NCBI GenBank assembly: GCA_012861695.1
Contig: JAAOOA010000127.1
Span: 20,234,255 to 20,298,254 of the forward strand
Source of the DNA: Trematomus loennbergii
Taxonomy: Eukaryota; Chordata; Actinopteri; Perciformes; Nototheniidae
DNA length: 64,000 bases
Reading direction: 5' to 3'
Notes under the pieces: model-generated
The model's input: only the letters and a program-made list of their open reading frames with translations
Databases searched by the model: none
Told to the model about the DNA's origin: nothing
Shown here: piece after piece, positions 24,481-35,300 of the stretch
Layout: each line of letters opens with the position of its first letter
How positions within the stretch are numbered: position 1 is the stretch's first letter
Program-made: the position numbers and the translations under genes

Positions 24481-25267
24481 GTTTGCAGAGACCACGACGC
24501 AGGAGGCATGTGTCACGGAGAGGCAGAGAAATGAATGTTTTATTCATGTGAAATTTGTGACAAGGTTCACCCACTCAACCCGGGGCGGTGCTCAACTCTG
24601 GCCCGCTGACCCCTCCTTCATTCCGGAGTGTTTTCTAGTTGCCAGACCGGGTGTTTTTCTCAGCCACCGTGAACTGATTTCACTTTCATTTATATCCAAA
24701 TTCATTGCTATTATCGTGTTAGATTATTCTCCAGCTATGCTGCACAAACACAGGGGCTGGAGAAGGTTTATTATTGTGGACAACGATGTTCCTTAAAGTC
24801 TATCTATATGCAGGCTGCTACTACGATATGTTTAGCGACTCCTAATATCAGCCTGTAGTAAGGCTACGGTTTTTATCAAATAATTCAGTTAATGCTGAGA
24901 TAACTACTAACACATTTCTGTGTATGTGAGTCTGTGGGGACTAGCCTTACGTTGCTGACAACAAACTACAAAACAGCTGCCTCAGAAACTGTTTATCCCA
25001 CGAGCTGCATCGATACTGTTTGTTAAAGTGTCGCGAGACCAACGCATATTTCTGAAGTTCTGACACGTGCTGGGTACCTCGGGCTGCAGCTAGCAGGATG
25101 TATATAGTTAAATATACTTTTTGCATGTTTATGTTACGTATAACCAGTGGCGACTGGTCATTAGGGGCAGGTGGGGCACAGCCCTGCCTAGTGTCAGCAG
25201 AAAGTATTACAAATAATGATTACAAAAAATGCAAAAAAAAATATATATATATATAAAATATATTTTA

Positions 25268-25682
25268 AGATCATCAAATCAAATCAAATCAGGTTTTATT
25301 TATATAGCACATTTAAAGCGATTTTTGGTCGAGCAAAGTGCTGTACATGTAATAAAAACACATTACTACAATCACAATAAACGACAATAAATTACAACAG
25401 ATATATCTTAAAAACTAAATAAAAATAAACACACGGAAAAGTCAGGAGTCGTGCTCCGCTCTAACTAGAAAGCCAGAGAGAAGAAGTGTGTTTTTAGTTT
25501 AGATTTAAAACCCCTAGGGTCTGGGCCGACCTCACATGGAGGGGCAGAGTGTTCCAGAGCCTAGGGCCAGCTGCTGCGAAGGCTCGGTGCCCTCGGGTTT
25601 TTAGCCTGGTCTTGGGCACTACCAGCCAGCTGGTCAGCAGACTTAAAGCTCTGGCTGGGGTGTAGCGCTGGAGCAGTTCATG
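25268..25682 (-). mobile_element. 5'-truncated LINE 3' end (non-LTR retrotransposon)
   Basis: Read on the minus strand, a 68-residue frame (25,494-25,700) contains RYTPARALSL, LVVPKTRLKTRG and HRAFAAAGPRLWNTLP, the characteristic C-terminal end of fish L2/Rex-type reverse-transcriptase ORFs. It is followed by a 3' UTR ending in repeated TGATT units at 25,268-25,290. Heavily 5' truncated and inserted into the hAT element. Confidence 0.8.
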
Positions 25683-27270
25683 TTTAATCATCTGATTCAT
25701 CTGTACATTGCTGTTTTAGTCTGTGTTCTTCTAATTAGGGTGTCTACAGTCACAGTGTGTGCTATTGAGCTGTTTAGAGCCATGTGGGACAAAACCTGAT
25801 CATGCCCCTCCCTTTCGCTGTGAAGTGAACGGTGACTGTAAAAACTACACTGCGCATGCTCAGAGTATTTTCCTATTTAATGTGTGTGGCAAAAAAATTA
25901 TGACCATAGGGGCACTGAGCTGCCATCCCCACCATACGTGAACTGGGGGAGCCAAGAGGATAGAAAAGTGACAAGAATTTCCAGGAATATGGTGAAAAAA
26001 GTCTCAGCTGAGAGGAAAATATAAGCAAACCTTTTTCGTTTTATAGTTATCTCAAAGTGTTGCTTTTTTAAAATTGGTGTGACCATTTATGGCCTACTCA
26101 CAACACTACATTTAACAAATCTGTTAACACGGGGTTGAAAGACGAAGCTTCACTGCCCTCTCAGGTTGTTTCAGGACTGTTGGCGCGTTTCCACTACACG
26201 GCCTCGCTCGGCCCCGCTCGGTATGGCTGGGCCTCGTTAGGACTGGCTCACTTTATGGCGCATTTCCATTACAGTTTAGGAACTGGGGCAGTATCTATAG
26301 TAACGCAGTGTAGGCGGAGCCGTGACGTGATCTTCAGAGGACCCCAGAAAAACAACACAGCCGTTAGCTGTTAGCACTCAGAGCTCACAGCTCCTCATAT
26401 CTGTTCAGAAACAGACAAAAGTTAAACAAGTACAAACCACAGACTGCCTGTGTCATGGAATACAGTCGCTGCTTTATTTATGTCTGTATAGGCCGTTGTT
26501 GTGAGTGTGGACGGTCGGAGCATATACTGCGTTAGCTTAGCCAATCTCCATTTAGAAAACACGCATTTTAAAAGGTTTTTCGCCGTCTGTCTGCAGACTT
26601 GACAAAGCATTAATTCATGGTTTTTACTAACCGGTATCAGTATGTTGTTACTTCGGCATCATTTTGAAACGTGTATTACAATTAAATCACGGTCAAATAT
26701 GTCCATCTTGTTGTAGTTGTAGCCCCCTTGCCAGCGACGCTCTCTCTAGTTTAGCATACTCAGCCCGACTCAGCCTCGTTGTCTCTGGCCCTGGACCCAC
26801 GATTTTATGAGGCCAGAAAAACTGTGAATTAGGACCCGCCGGCCGGTACTAGGCCAAGTGGAAACGCAACCAAAGACGGGCCGCTGACGTCACAGCCCTC
26901 TTAAACCGGGCTGCGCGCTGTAGTGGAAACGCCTGGTCTTGGGCACTACCAGCAGCAGCTGGTCAGCAGATCTTAAAGCTCTGGCTGGGGTGTAGCGCTG
27001 GAGCAGTTCATGTTTAATCATCTGATTCATCTGTACATTGCTGTTTTAGTCTGTGTTCTTCTAATTAGTGTGTCTACAGTGTGTGTGCCTATTGAGCTGT
27101 TTAGAGCCATGTGGGACAAAACCTGATCATGCCCCTCCCTTTCGCTGTGAAGTGAACGGTGACTGTAAAAACTACACTGCGCATGCTCAGAGTATTTTCC
27201 TATTTAATGTGTGTGGCAAAAAAATTATGACCATAGGGGCACTGAGCTGCCATCCCCACCATACGTCATC
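25604..27270. repeat. direct repeat of about 340 bp inside the hAT element
   Basis: The segment 25,604-25,945 (from CCTGGTCTTGGGCACTACCA through GGGACAAAACCTGATCATGC to CACCATACGT) recurs at about 26,932-27,268 in the same orientation with small differences. Both copies include the LINE/hAT junction, so the duplication happened after the LINE insertion. About 985 bp of other sequence separates them. Confidence 0.85.
26174..26931. mobile_element. putative non-autonomous DNA element with GGCG..TTTCCACTACA ends
   Basis: It starts GGCGCGTTTCCACTACACGG and ends GTAGTGGAAACGCC, giving imperfect terminal inverted repeats. The interior has further GCGTTTCCACT-like and AAGTGGAAACGC motifs in opposite orientation. 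No target-site duplication found, so the limits and class are uncertain. Confidence 0.5.
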
Positions 27271-28215
27271 TCACATCATTCAGAGCTGATTGGCTGTAAG
27301 TACGTGTGCCGCAAAAGTGTGGTGTGTGAAGAGGAGACGAGAGAGCTGCAGTGACGCGTCCTAAAACCAGGAAGTAAGCTGCGCGTGGCTTCCCTCGACA
27401 AAAAAGCAATGAGGTTTCTCCATAGGATTTTAGAAAATAGCTCGAAATAAGATCTGTGGGAAACGTACCTGTTAGATAAATGCACGTTTTGTTCAGCCGG
27501 ATAATATCCACATGTCTACCCTACTTTTATAATTTTTTTATCATAAATTAGATTAGATTTATGATAGACTTTTGAAACTACAGAAGATAAGGAGGACTTT
27601 TACAAAAAAGTAAAGAAATGTTTGTCCAGAAGGATAGGCAAATGGACTTCATCTTCAAGTCAAGGTAAGACCGCCATTTTATTGAAAATGGGATCATACT
27701 AAGAGAGAACAATTCAATATTTAAATGATCAAATTACATTTTTTGGGTATCCTTTTGTTGAACTGTCTGTTTAAAATTAATCAAGCATCAGACAAAAAAA
27801 GCTTTTGAAAATAATATTATATTTTGGTTTAGGTCAAAATATAATATTTGTAAACCTGAAGAGTCAGTGCCAGTGCCTCACAGCCATGAACCTCACTGCA
27901 CGTCACTGCAGAAGCTTATATATAGACATCTACGTTTTTTGTGCCCCACCACTTTTGTACATATAAAAACGCCACTGCGTATAACAAGCGTTTGTGCACA
28001 AAGCAACCATTTTTATTAAATCCACAGCTGACTATGATTGTGGTGTCTGTTTTTGGAATAAACTTTGCATTTTCATTCTCTTTCTGTAGTAACTAGTAAG
28101 CTATAATATACATATTATACTGTTGAGACTAAATGCATTAGCACCTGCTATAAAAAGTCCTGTTGCTGCATTGCTGTTACAAACATATTAGGCATAGTCT
28201 TCTGTGGTGTTTTAA

Positions 28216-28545
28216 AAAAGTATGATAATTTGTCAAATATTAACCCCCACAATCCTGAGTCTCCACCGCCGTGAAAGTGGATTGAATAAGATGATAAACA
28301 AGGAGAAAGTTTTTGTTTTGCACTGATTTACACATGCGACACCTCCAGGTTAAACCCGTTTACTGCAGTTTTATTATTCTGCTAATAATTGTAGAAAAGG
28401 ACATTAAGTTCCAGCTGCAGAGACTGAAATCCACTGATTTATATTCATATCAGAAGTCATAATAACTATTCATATACTAGTCATAATAACATAATAACAG
28501 CTAATGGCAACCTATACTATAACCTTGATATTTAAACTGTTGGGT
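28216..28545. repeat. left end of tandem unit 1: piece of cep152 intron
   Basis: About 330 bp match 47,006-47,293, which in unit 2 is the intron just upstream of the cep152 exon at 46,912-46,996. Shared landmarks include ATTAACCCCCACAATCCTGA and GCTAATGGCAACCTATACTA. In unit 1 the neighbouring cep152 exons are absent on the left, and 757 bp (47,294-48,050 of unit 2) are missing on the right. Confidence 0.85.
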
Positions 28546-28619
28546 TTATGATCCTAGTGATGCACAATTTTCAACCTGTGTTTTTCATCAAATAAGGACA
28601 AGATATAATCTTCTATAAT

Positions 28620-28930
28620 CTTCTTCGTAAAATAAATTTGACTAAAATGACAAATTATTGGTTTTGGCTAGACTAGTTTGACTGAAATATTCTATATAAT
28701 CTGATGGCTAAAAAAGACTCAACAGTTTTCATTGACAAAAAGTAGACTAAAATAATTAGTTTTCTTTGACTAAAATAAGACTAAAATGCTCAGACTTTTA
28801 GTCGACTAAAACTTGACTAAATAAAAACAGGATGAAGGTGACTAAATATGACTGAAACTAAAAAGGAAATTTAACACAGGACTAAGATTAAAACTAAATA
28901 AAAAAATAGCTGACGAAATTAACACTAGTG
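28620..28930. repeat. degenerate GACTAAAA-type repeat
   Basis: Many spaced copies of GACTAAAA / GACTAAAAT, including TTTTAGTCGACTAAAAC, ending AATAGCTGACGAAATTAACAC. It resembles a dispersed fish repeat. Recurs at about 48,140-48,460 and 60,340-60,640 with the tandem unit. Confidence 0.6.
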
Positions 28931-28974
28931 TGAACGCAAAATTCCTCTGCAGAAAATCGGCCCTTTTAATGTCG

Positions 28975-31075
28975 GTTCCCCATAGGCCAATCTTCCTTTC
29001 ATAGAAGGTTTGGCGGAGGACAGGGCCACCAGAAAGTACCACAGCTTCTTAGCTGCGGCTCCACAGCTCCTTGCATGTCCCCTAAAACACAGTTTTAGGG
29101 GAATGGAAGCTCAGCTGTGTACTGACAGAATGGGTGGACAGGATACTGTGACTGGGTTACTCACTCCAGTTCTGCAGCCTCCCTCCTCCATTCAAGGGTG
29201 TAAGAGAGGCAAATCTATCATCCCAGGAGGAGATAGGTTTCCTTTCAACAGAAATGCAGGCCCTGTTGCAAAAAAGCTGTGTCTGTTGTGCACTCTCAGG
29301 ACAGAGAAAAGGGGCTTTACTCCATGTACTTCCTGGTTTCCAAGAAGACAGGAGAATTCAGACCCATTCTGGATCTTCGCATCCTGAATCAGCACATTGT
29401 CTGCAAAAAGTTCCATATGTTAACCATAAAACAATTACTGGAACTGTTGCAGCCGGGCGATTGGTTCACAACCATCGACCTGAGGGACGCTTACTGTCAT
29501 GTCAAAATTGCTCCAAAGCACAGAAAGTTTTTGTGTTTTGCCTTCCAGGGGATAGCCTACGAGTACAACAGATTACCGTTCGGCTATTCCCTATCCCCAC
29601 GCACGTTCAGCAAATGTGTGACCACAGTGCTCCAGCCGCTTCGCAACCATGGCATGAAGGTTTTATTTTATCTCAACGACCTCATAGTCATGGCCAGGTC
29701 CAGGGAATGGGCAATGTTCCACACAGCCCAATTGATCTGACACCTAACCAAGTTGGGGGTTTGTGGTCAATTGGAAGAAGAGCAATCCCATACCTCACCA
29801 GCAAGTGGGGTATCTGGGAATTTTGCTCAATGCAGCCCCCATCGAGAGCGAGGGGTACGCCCCCATCGAGAGCGAGGTGTACAGCCCATCAAGAAGGAGG
29901 GCAGGCTACGTGCCACTCTGTCAGAGGACAGACAGACGTGGTGCGAGGAAGGGAGTCTAGAGCCTCTGTCCTGTACATTGGGCTCTATTCTATCCTAGCT
30001 ATAGCTACTGGTGGAAACGGGGCTTGCTCATCCACAGTCAAGGTGTATGCAGCTGCCATCTCGTCCTGTCATGCGGGATTTGTCGGCGGACCAGTCTTTA
30101 GCCAACCGCTTATGAAGCGTTTTTTTGCAGGGGATCAGGAGACAGCGCCCAGCGGTGCATGTCTCCACCCCGCAATGGGAACTCTCATTGGGGCTCGAGG
30201 CTTTGGTTACAGAACCGTTTGAGCCTCTGGAGCTCTCCTCCCTGTAGGCGCTATCATTGAGAGAGAGAGAAGCAAAAAGAAACAGCTTTGCTGCTTGCTT
30301 TGACTTCTGCCAAGAGAGTATGCGAACTGACCGCTCTATCGGTGCACCCGAGTTGCCTTCTGGTTCGTGGTGGCTGTAGCAGGGCGACACTCAGACCGAA
30401 CCCCTCCTCTGTTCCCAAGAACCCTAGGAGTTCTTCCAGGTGGAGGGCTATACAGCTAGATGGCTTTAGTCGTCCACCTATGCACGGCGGCGTCTTGGTC
30501 TACGCCAGGCTCGTTCATAAGGTAAGTATCTCTTAGACATGTCTGGCTCCTTTTTCATCGTCGGTGCTTGCTGGGGCAACACAGGACTGGTGAAAGGAGG
30601 AGGGCTGTGGGTCAGTAAGCTGTATCTGACCCCCAGGGACATAATGCACTTACGTTGTCCCATGCTCCTTAGGGACCTGGGAAACGTGGTGCGCAGTAAG
30701 CCCCATATACAGGGCTGGAAGGCGGGGAGAGCCTTCCCCACTACGGTCCATGCACACTCTACACGAGGTAAGCGTGTGTGAGTGTGGGGGATATGGTGCA
30801 CTTGCGTTCTCCCCATGCTCCTTAGGGACCTGGGAAACGTAGTGTGCAGTGTATAGTCACTTGCGCTGGCACCTGCATGGTGGAGCTATGGGCTTATTCA
30901 GACCAATTAGGCTCTACCCAGCCAAGTAAGCTGCGGCCCCGACTTCTCCACGGTCACAACCGGATCATAGGAAGTTGGGGTGCGGTGGCTGTTAACCAAA
31001 GGCCGGTCAGGGGCAGTGTGGTAAATCGCCAGAACGCCGACACCTCCTCGTCACTCCACCGCTCCCATGTTTTTT
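28975..31075 (+). mobile_element. DIRS-like retrotransposon remnant, unit 1
   Basis: Plus-strand relics follow the order of DIRS1-type elements: reverse transcriptase, then a tyrosine recombinase-like region. The reverse-transcriptase part is open from 29,279 to 29,740. The recombinase-like part is spread over frames at about 30,019-30,240 (KVYAAAIS, PVFSQPLMKRF, FEPLELSSL) and 30,288-30,536 (ALTSAKRVCELTALSVHPSC, TLRPNP). Frameshifts and stops make it dead. Copies recur at about 48.53-51.49 and 60.72-63.68 kb as part of the tandem array. Confidence 0.8.
29279..29740 (+). pseudogene. DIRS-like reverse transcriptase fragment, catalytic motif altered
   Basis: A 153-residue frame with YFLVSKKTGEFRPILDLR, LTIKQLLELL, TTIDLRDAY (motif A with its Asp), LPFGYSLSPRTF and FYLNDLIVMAR. 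Motif C of active enzymes is Y-x-D-D; here it reads YLND, so the first catalytic Asp is Asn. The frame stops at TGA (29,738-29,740), where units 2 and 3 have TTA and read on. The mid-palm YEYNRLPFGYSLSP is typical of DIRS1-type rather than Gypsy elements. Confidence 0.8.
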
Positions 31076-31189
31076 TTTGTGTTGCCATAAATTAGTCTCT
31101 GTCCGTTGGTGCGTGGGCTAATGCTAATGCTAATAATGCTAATGCCACAAATACAATGGCGGCTTCACAAAACTTTTCTGAGTTTTACG

Positions 31190-31405
31190 GGCCGTGGTTT
31201 GCAATTCGCCCAGCCAATCAGAACTGGGGCACTTTTTCCCCCCAGGATAGTACCACCTCTCAGCAGGCACTAAAAATGGGGGTAAAAGTTCCCGGCACTA
31301 AGTACTCTTTTTGGTGTGAACGCAACATAAGGGGTACTAACGGAACTAAAGGGGAAAAGTACGGGGAAAAGTACTCCGGTGTGAACGCGGCTCTTGATGA
31401 GAAAC
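31190..31405. mobile_element. putative small non-autonomous DNA element
   Basis: Contains AGTTCCCGGCACTAAGTACT, GGTGTGAACGCAACATAAG and, at its end, AAAAGTACTCCGGTGTGAACGCGGC. This pattern of paired GTGTGAACGC motifs is seen in small DNA elements of fish. Limits and class uncertain. Repeated near 51,600-51,805 and from 63,790 on. Confidence 0.4.
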
Positions 31406-32332
31406 TCTAAGAAATTTGGGGAATCACTCCGGAGTGGAGTCATGACGACTGGATCTGAATTATTTGTTTGTATTGGGTGGTTTGTGTTCCAGCTTTCGAT
31501 CAGCAACTATATATCCATAATCCACCAGTTAAAGGAAATACAACTAATGTGTTGTGTTATATTAGCTGTACAATTTACCACATATGGTGTTCTTAGTTTC
31601 CATACCTCCTGTGTTTTACGAGCGACTTATCAAGTCTTGGCAAACGGCATAAAACACGATTAAACGTGATAGTATAAAACCATGATCGTATCTACAACCT
31701 ATAGAAATGCAAAACGGCGTCAGTTTAGACGTAATTCTGTCCTCCTGCTTACCGCATCATTTATGAGAAAACATTTCATAACATTAACACAACATATTCG
31801 AGGTGGTTTTAAATAACATATCCGTATTTATTTATTTCTCCAAGTTATGTTTTTGTGTGCACTGAGGAGTCGCAAACAGGCGTTTGTTTAATCATTTTAA
31901 GATGGCTTTAATCAATGTTTGATGAATTCTTCATATATGATAAATGAGAGGTAACATTTTATTTATGGTATTATTTCCACATATTTCTCTCCATTCTTCC
32001 TTCTGCCAACGGTGTCGCAGTTTCTCGTCTCTCCCGTTTTTGTGCTTAGTGCGTACGCATGGGTTAGAGTTTGCGTAGAGGACCGCACATTTTCCCGTCA
32101 AGTTAGTATTTTATAAATCGCAAACATTGCGTAGAAACTATAACTATGAAAAAACTATAACATTTCATCTCAATCAAACAGGCTTTTTACAGGAGGATTT
32201 AAGTCAAATAGTAATAAACATATGAAATTACTGAAAAAGTAGAAGTACACATTTTAACCAATATGATAAAATCGCAAGACTCCACTGGACATCAGAGGTG
32301 GCTGATATGTGGCAATGCATCAGGTGAAGACT

Positions 32333-35300
32333 TTACATTTTGATCTGGCCTGATGTGATCAAGTTACATTTGTCCACGGTAAGTGGGACGTAACTCTTGT
32401 CTTTTTCATCCAGAAAGTAGAGTGGGTCGGTGATTTGATTTGGGTTGAAACCCTCCGCCACCAGCTTCATCTTCAAATGCTTAAATGTGCCTGTAACATC
32501 CAAGGAGCTCTGTAATCACAGAACAATGAGTTATTAAGGGAAGGAAAGAATAAAAGGCTATAAACCAAAGCAATCTAGTAAAGTATAGAAAATACTGGAG
32601 TTGAAGTACCTGAATCCTCAGGAATCGTGGCCTTGCGTAGGCCGGCAGGAAGTTTTCAACATGTTTGAAAACAGCTGCCGAGTCAAATCTGAGTCCTTCA
32701 GTTAAGTTAATGGCAGCCATTCCTGCTCTCCCCTCATGACCTGGAATAAGTTAAACAGAAGTGAAATAAACATATTCTGCAGAGGTCATTTCAGCTTGAG
32801 CTTCAAAAAATTACAAAAATTACAAATTGTGAGCAGGGAATGAATGTTATCAGGTTGCATGTGAAGGAGTAAAGTGACGTTACAAAAATTGCTTTGATGT
32901 CCTTCGCAGGAGGACTGTGTAAAAAAAAATGACAACATTGAAATATCACTTGATATTATATTGAGTAGCAATGCCCCTTGTGGAAACCAGAAAAATAGCA
33001 TGCATTTAACTTGTAGGCAGAACATGTCTCAATCTAGTTGAAAACAGTACAAACTACAATTGTGAAGCAAGGGCTCTAGATTGTAAGCCTGTTACAATAT
33101 AATGCTATAATGGATCATAAACGGATATTTTAATAGGTAAGAACAGGTACATTTTTGTTTTAAATGTCCGAAAGTCGGTTTTTCCACTGCACAATTTATT
33201 AAATACTTTTTATATCGGAGGTTTTTCAACTAATGTCCAAGTTGATGCCAACTGCAATTGTCGACCATGTTAGTGAGCAGAACAAATCATAGGGTAAAAT
33301 TAAAATAACGACTTCCCCCATGTTTTCTGGAAAGCTTTTCAGCTCACCTATTTGCACTTTGCCCTGACTGCTTTACATAACCAGGGTCCTAGTTAAGCAA
33401 GTGTGAATACCTGCTATACAGAAAGGGGTAATAAAATGTTACTGACTGTTTACTGAACAACACCTGTACACTCCAATATAAACCTGGCAGACCTGGCGCA
33501 ATATAAAATACAACACTGTGGTATTGAATTATAAACTTGTGTGATCAAAGACCGTCTCTGTAAATTAGACAGGCCATTACTCAACAGAACCCGTTGATGC
33601 TGATTATTTAATGATGAAAACAACAGTAAGTTGCGGCTGTAGGTAACTTCACTGTTTCTGCTCATCACTTTTCTGCTGTGACAGAAAGAACAAAGAGAAG
33701 ATATACAGTGAGGTTACCTGGCACTTCCACTCCATAAACGTTGGCTTCTTTAATGCAGTCAACCATCGTGATCACGTCAGCCACCTCAGTTGTAGCCACG
33801 TTCTCTCCTTTCCATCTAGCATTGGAAACAAACACACATTAACGCTGTGTTCAAGGTCTTTGAACGTCAAACATCAGGTGGCTGAAACTCCAAGATGCAC
33901 TCACCTGAAAGTGTCTCCCACTCGATCCTGAAAGTAGATGAAGTTATCCTCCTCAATGCGCAGCAGGTCACCAGTGTTGAAGTACAAGTCTCCTTTCCTC
34001 AGGACGTCATGCAGCCTCTTCTTCTCAGACTGCTGCAGGTCTCCCATATACCCCGAGAACGGAGCCATCAAGGATATTTCAGAAACCAAGAGTCCAGGCT
34101 CACCTGCAGTTAGTTCATCACAATCATGACCCCGTACTCACTATAGCACAAGGTGAAATATATACACATATGTACGTGTTTGTAATATATACACACACAT
34201 ATACTGGTGTGTTGACCTTATACATAAGTATTTTGCTCAATAAAACAGCTGCTTGCATGGCTGTCATGTAATCTTTATAACTAACAACTTGAGTAAAACT
34301 TTATAATAATTAAAAACAGCTGTATGTCCAAAGGTTCACCAAAATAATAATATAAAGATTGTTTCTAAGATAATTCTTTACTCCATCAGGTATAAAATAT
34401 GTCAAACATTTGTATTTATTCCTGTATTTCTTTCTTTGGGGGGGGGGGGGCTCCCAAATGGTACAATATTTGTACATTGAGTCTACATTTCTTTACATTT
34501 TAAAATGTGACTTCTACTTCTGTTCCCCACAGCCCCGGTAATAATGCACCTTTGGCAGCCTCTATGCATAAACCAGAGGAGTCCCTCAGAGGTGTTTCTG
34601 TTTCGACGTCGAATTGATCACAGCGTGTGGAAAGTATCTCTGCAAGATAAAAGAAAGAAAAGTAAAGCCAAAACATTGCTCATTGATTAAAAGCTTTAAC
34701 CTCATAATGTGAAATGAAACCTGGGAATTTACCCTATGGAGGAAGGAGTCTCGGCCCACAGCCCCGATCTTGCCGCTGTAATTTATCAGACCAAAATTCC
34801 CTTCAGTCGCTCCATAAACTCTCTGATTTTAACGTTTCCAAACCTGTGATGAAGTCCCTCCAAACATCGGCTCTGATCCCGTTGCCTACTGCAAGTCTCA
34901 CTTTGTGGCTTCGATCATTAGGTTTCTGTCGGGGAAAAAACATTTTAAAAAACAGTTATTTTTATATCTGGTGAGCACTAAAGTATCATCAATGTTAGTT
35001 CTGTGATACCTTTGGTGTGTTGCACAAGTAACGCATGATTTCCCCTATGTACTGTATGACGGTGACGTCATATTTCCTGCAGTCGTTCCAGAACTGCGAC
35101 ACAGAGAACTTACTCCTCAAAGCCACTGTGATACCTACACACAGCAACAGACAAAAAAACAACTGAGAGGATACGATTGGTAATTTTGGCCTCTCAACAA
35201 ATCTATGATCGACCCACAAAACATGTCTGTGCTCCAAACTCCAATGTTTCCTAAAACTATGATAAGAGAGAGAGTTACGCTGATCCATCTGGACAAAGAT

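Larger units (their letters stand above)
25145..27977. mobile_element. hAT element, inverted relative of 19,322-20,407, expanded by nested insertions
   Basis: It begins CAGTGGCGACTGG and ends CGCCACTG, flanked by a perfect 8-bp duplication CGTATAAC (25,137-25,144 and 27,978-27,985). Its outer parts (25,145-25,268 and about 27,006-27,977) match the reverse complement of the first element. The interior holds a truncated LINE (25,268-25,680), a second partial copy of hAT sequence, and another element (about 26,174-26,931). It lies upstream of slc27a2 copy A. Confidence 0.9.

Noticed and set aside
29254..30222. 322-residue plus-strand frame
   Set aside because: It overlaps the DIRS reverse transcriptase in another frame and has no domain match; length is a by-product of the GC content.
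31156..31410. Repeated 84-101 residue frame (also at 51,519 and in unit 3)
   Set aside because: It falls in a dispersed DNA-element sequence and recurs only because the unit is duplicated.
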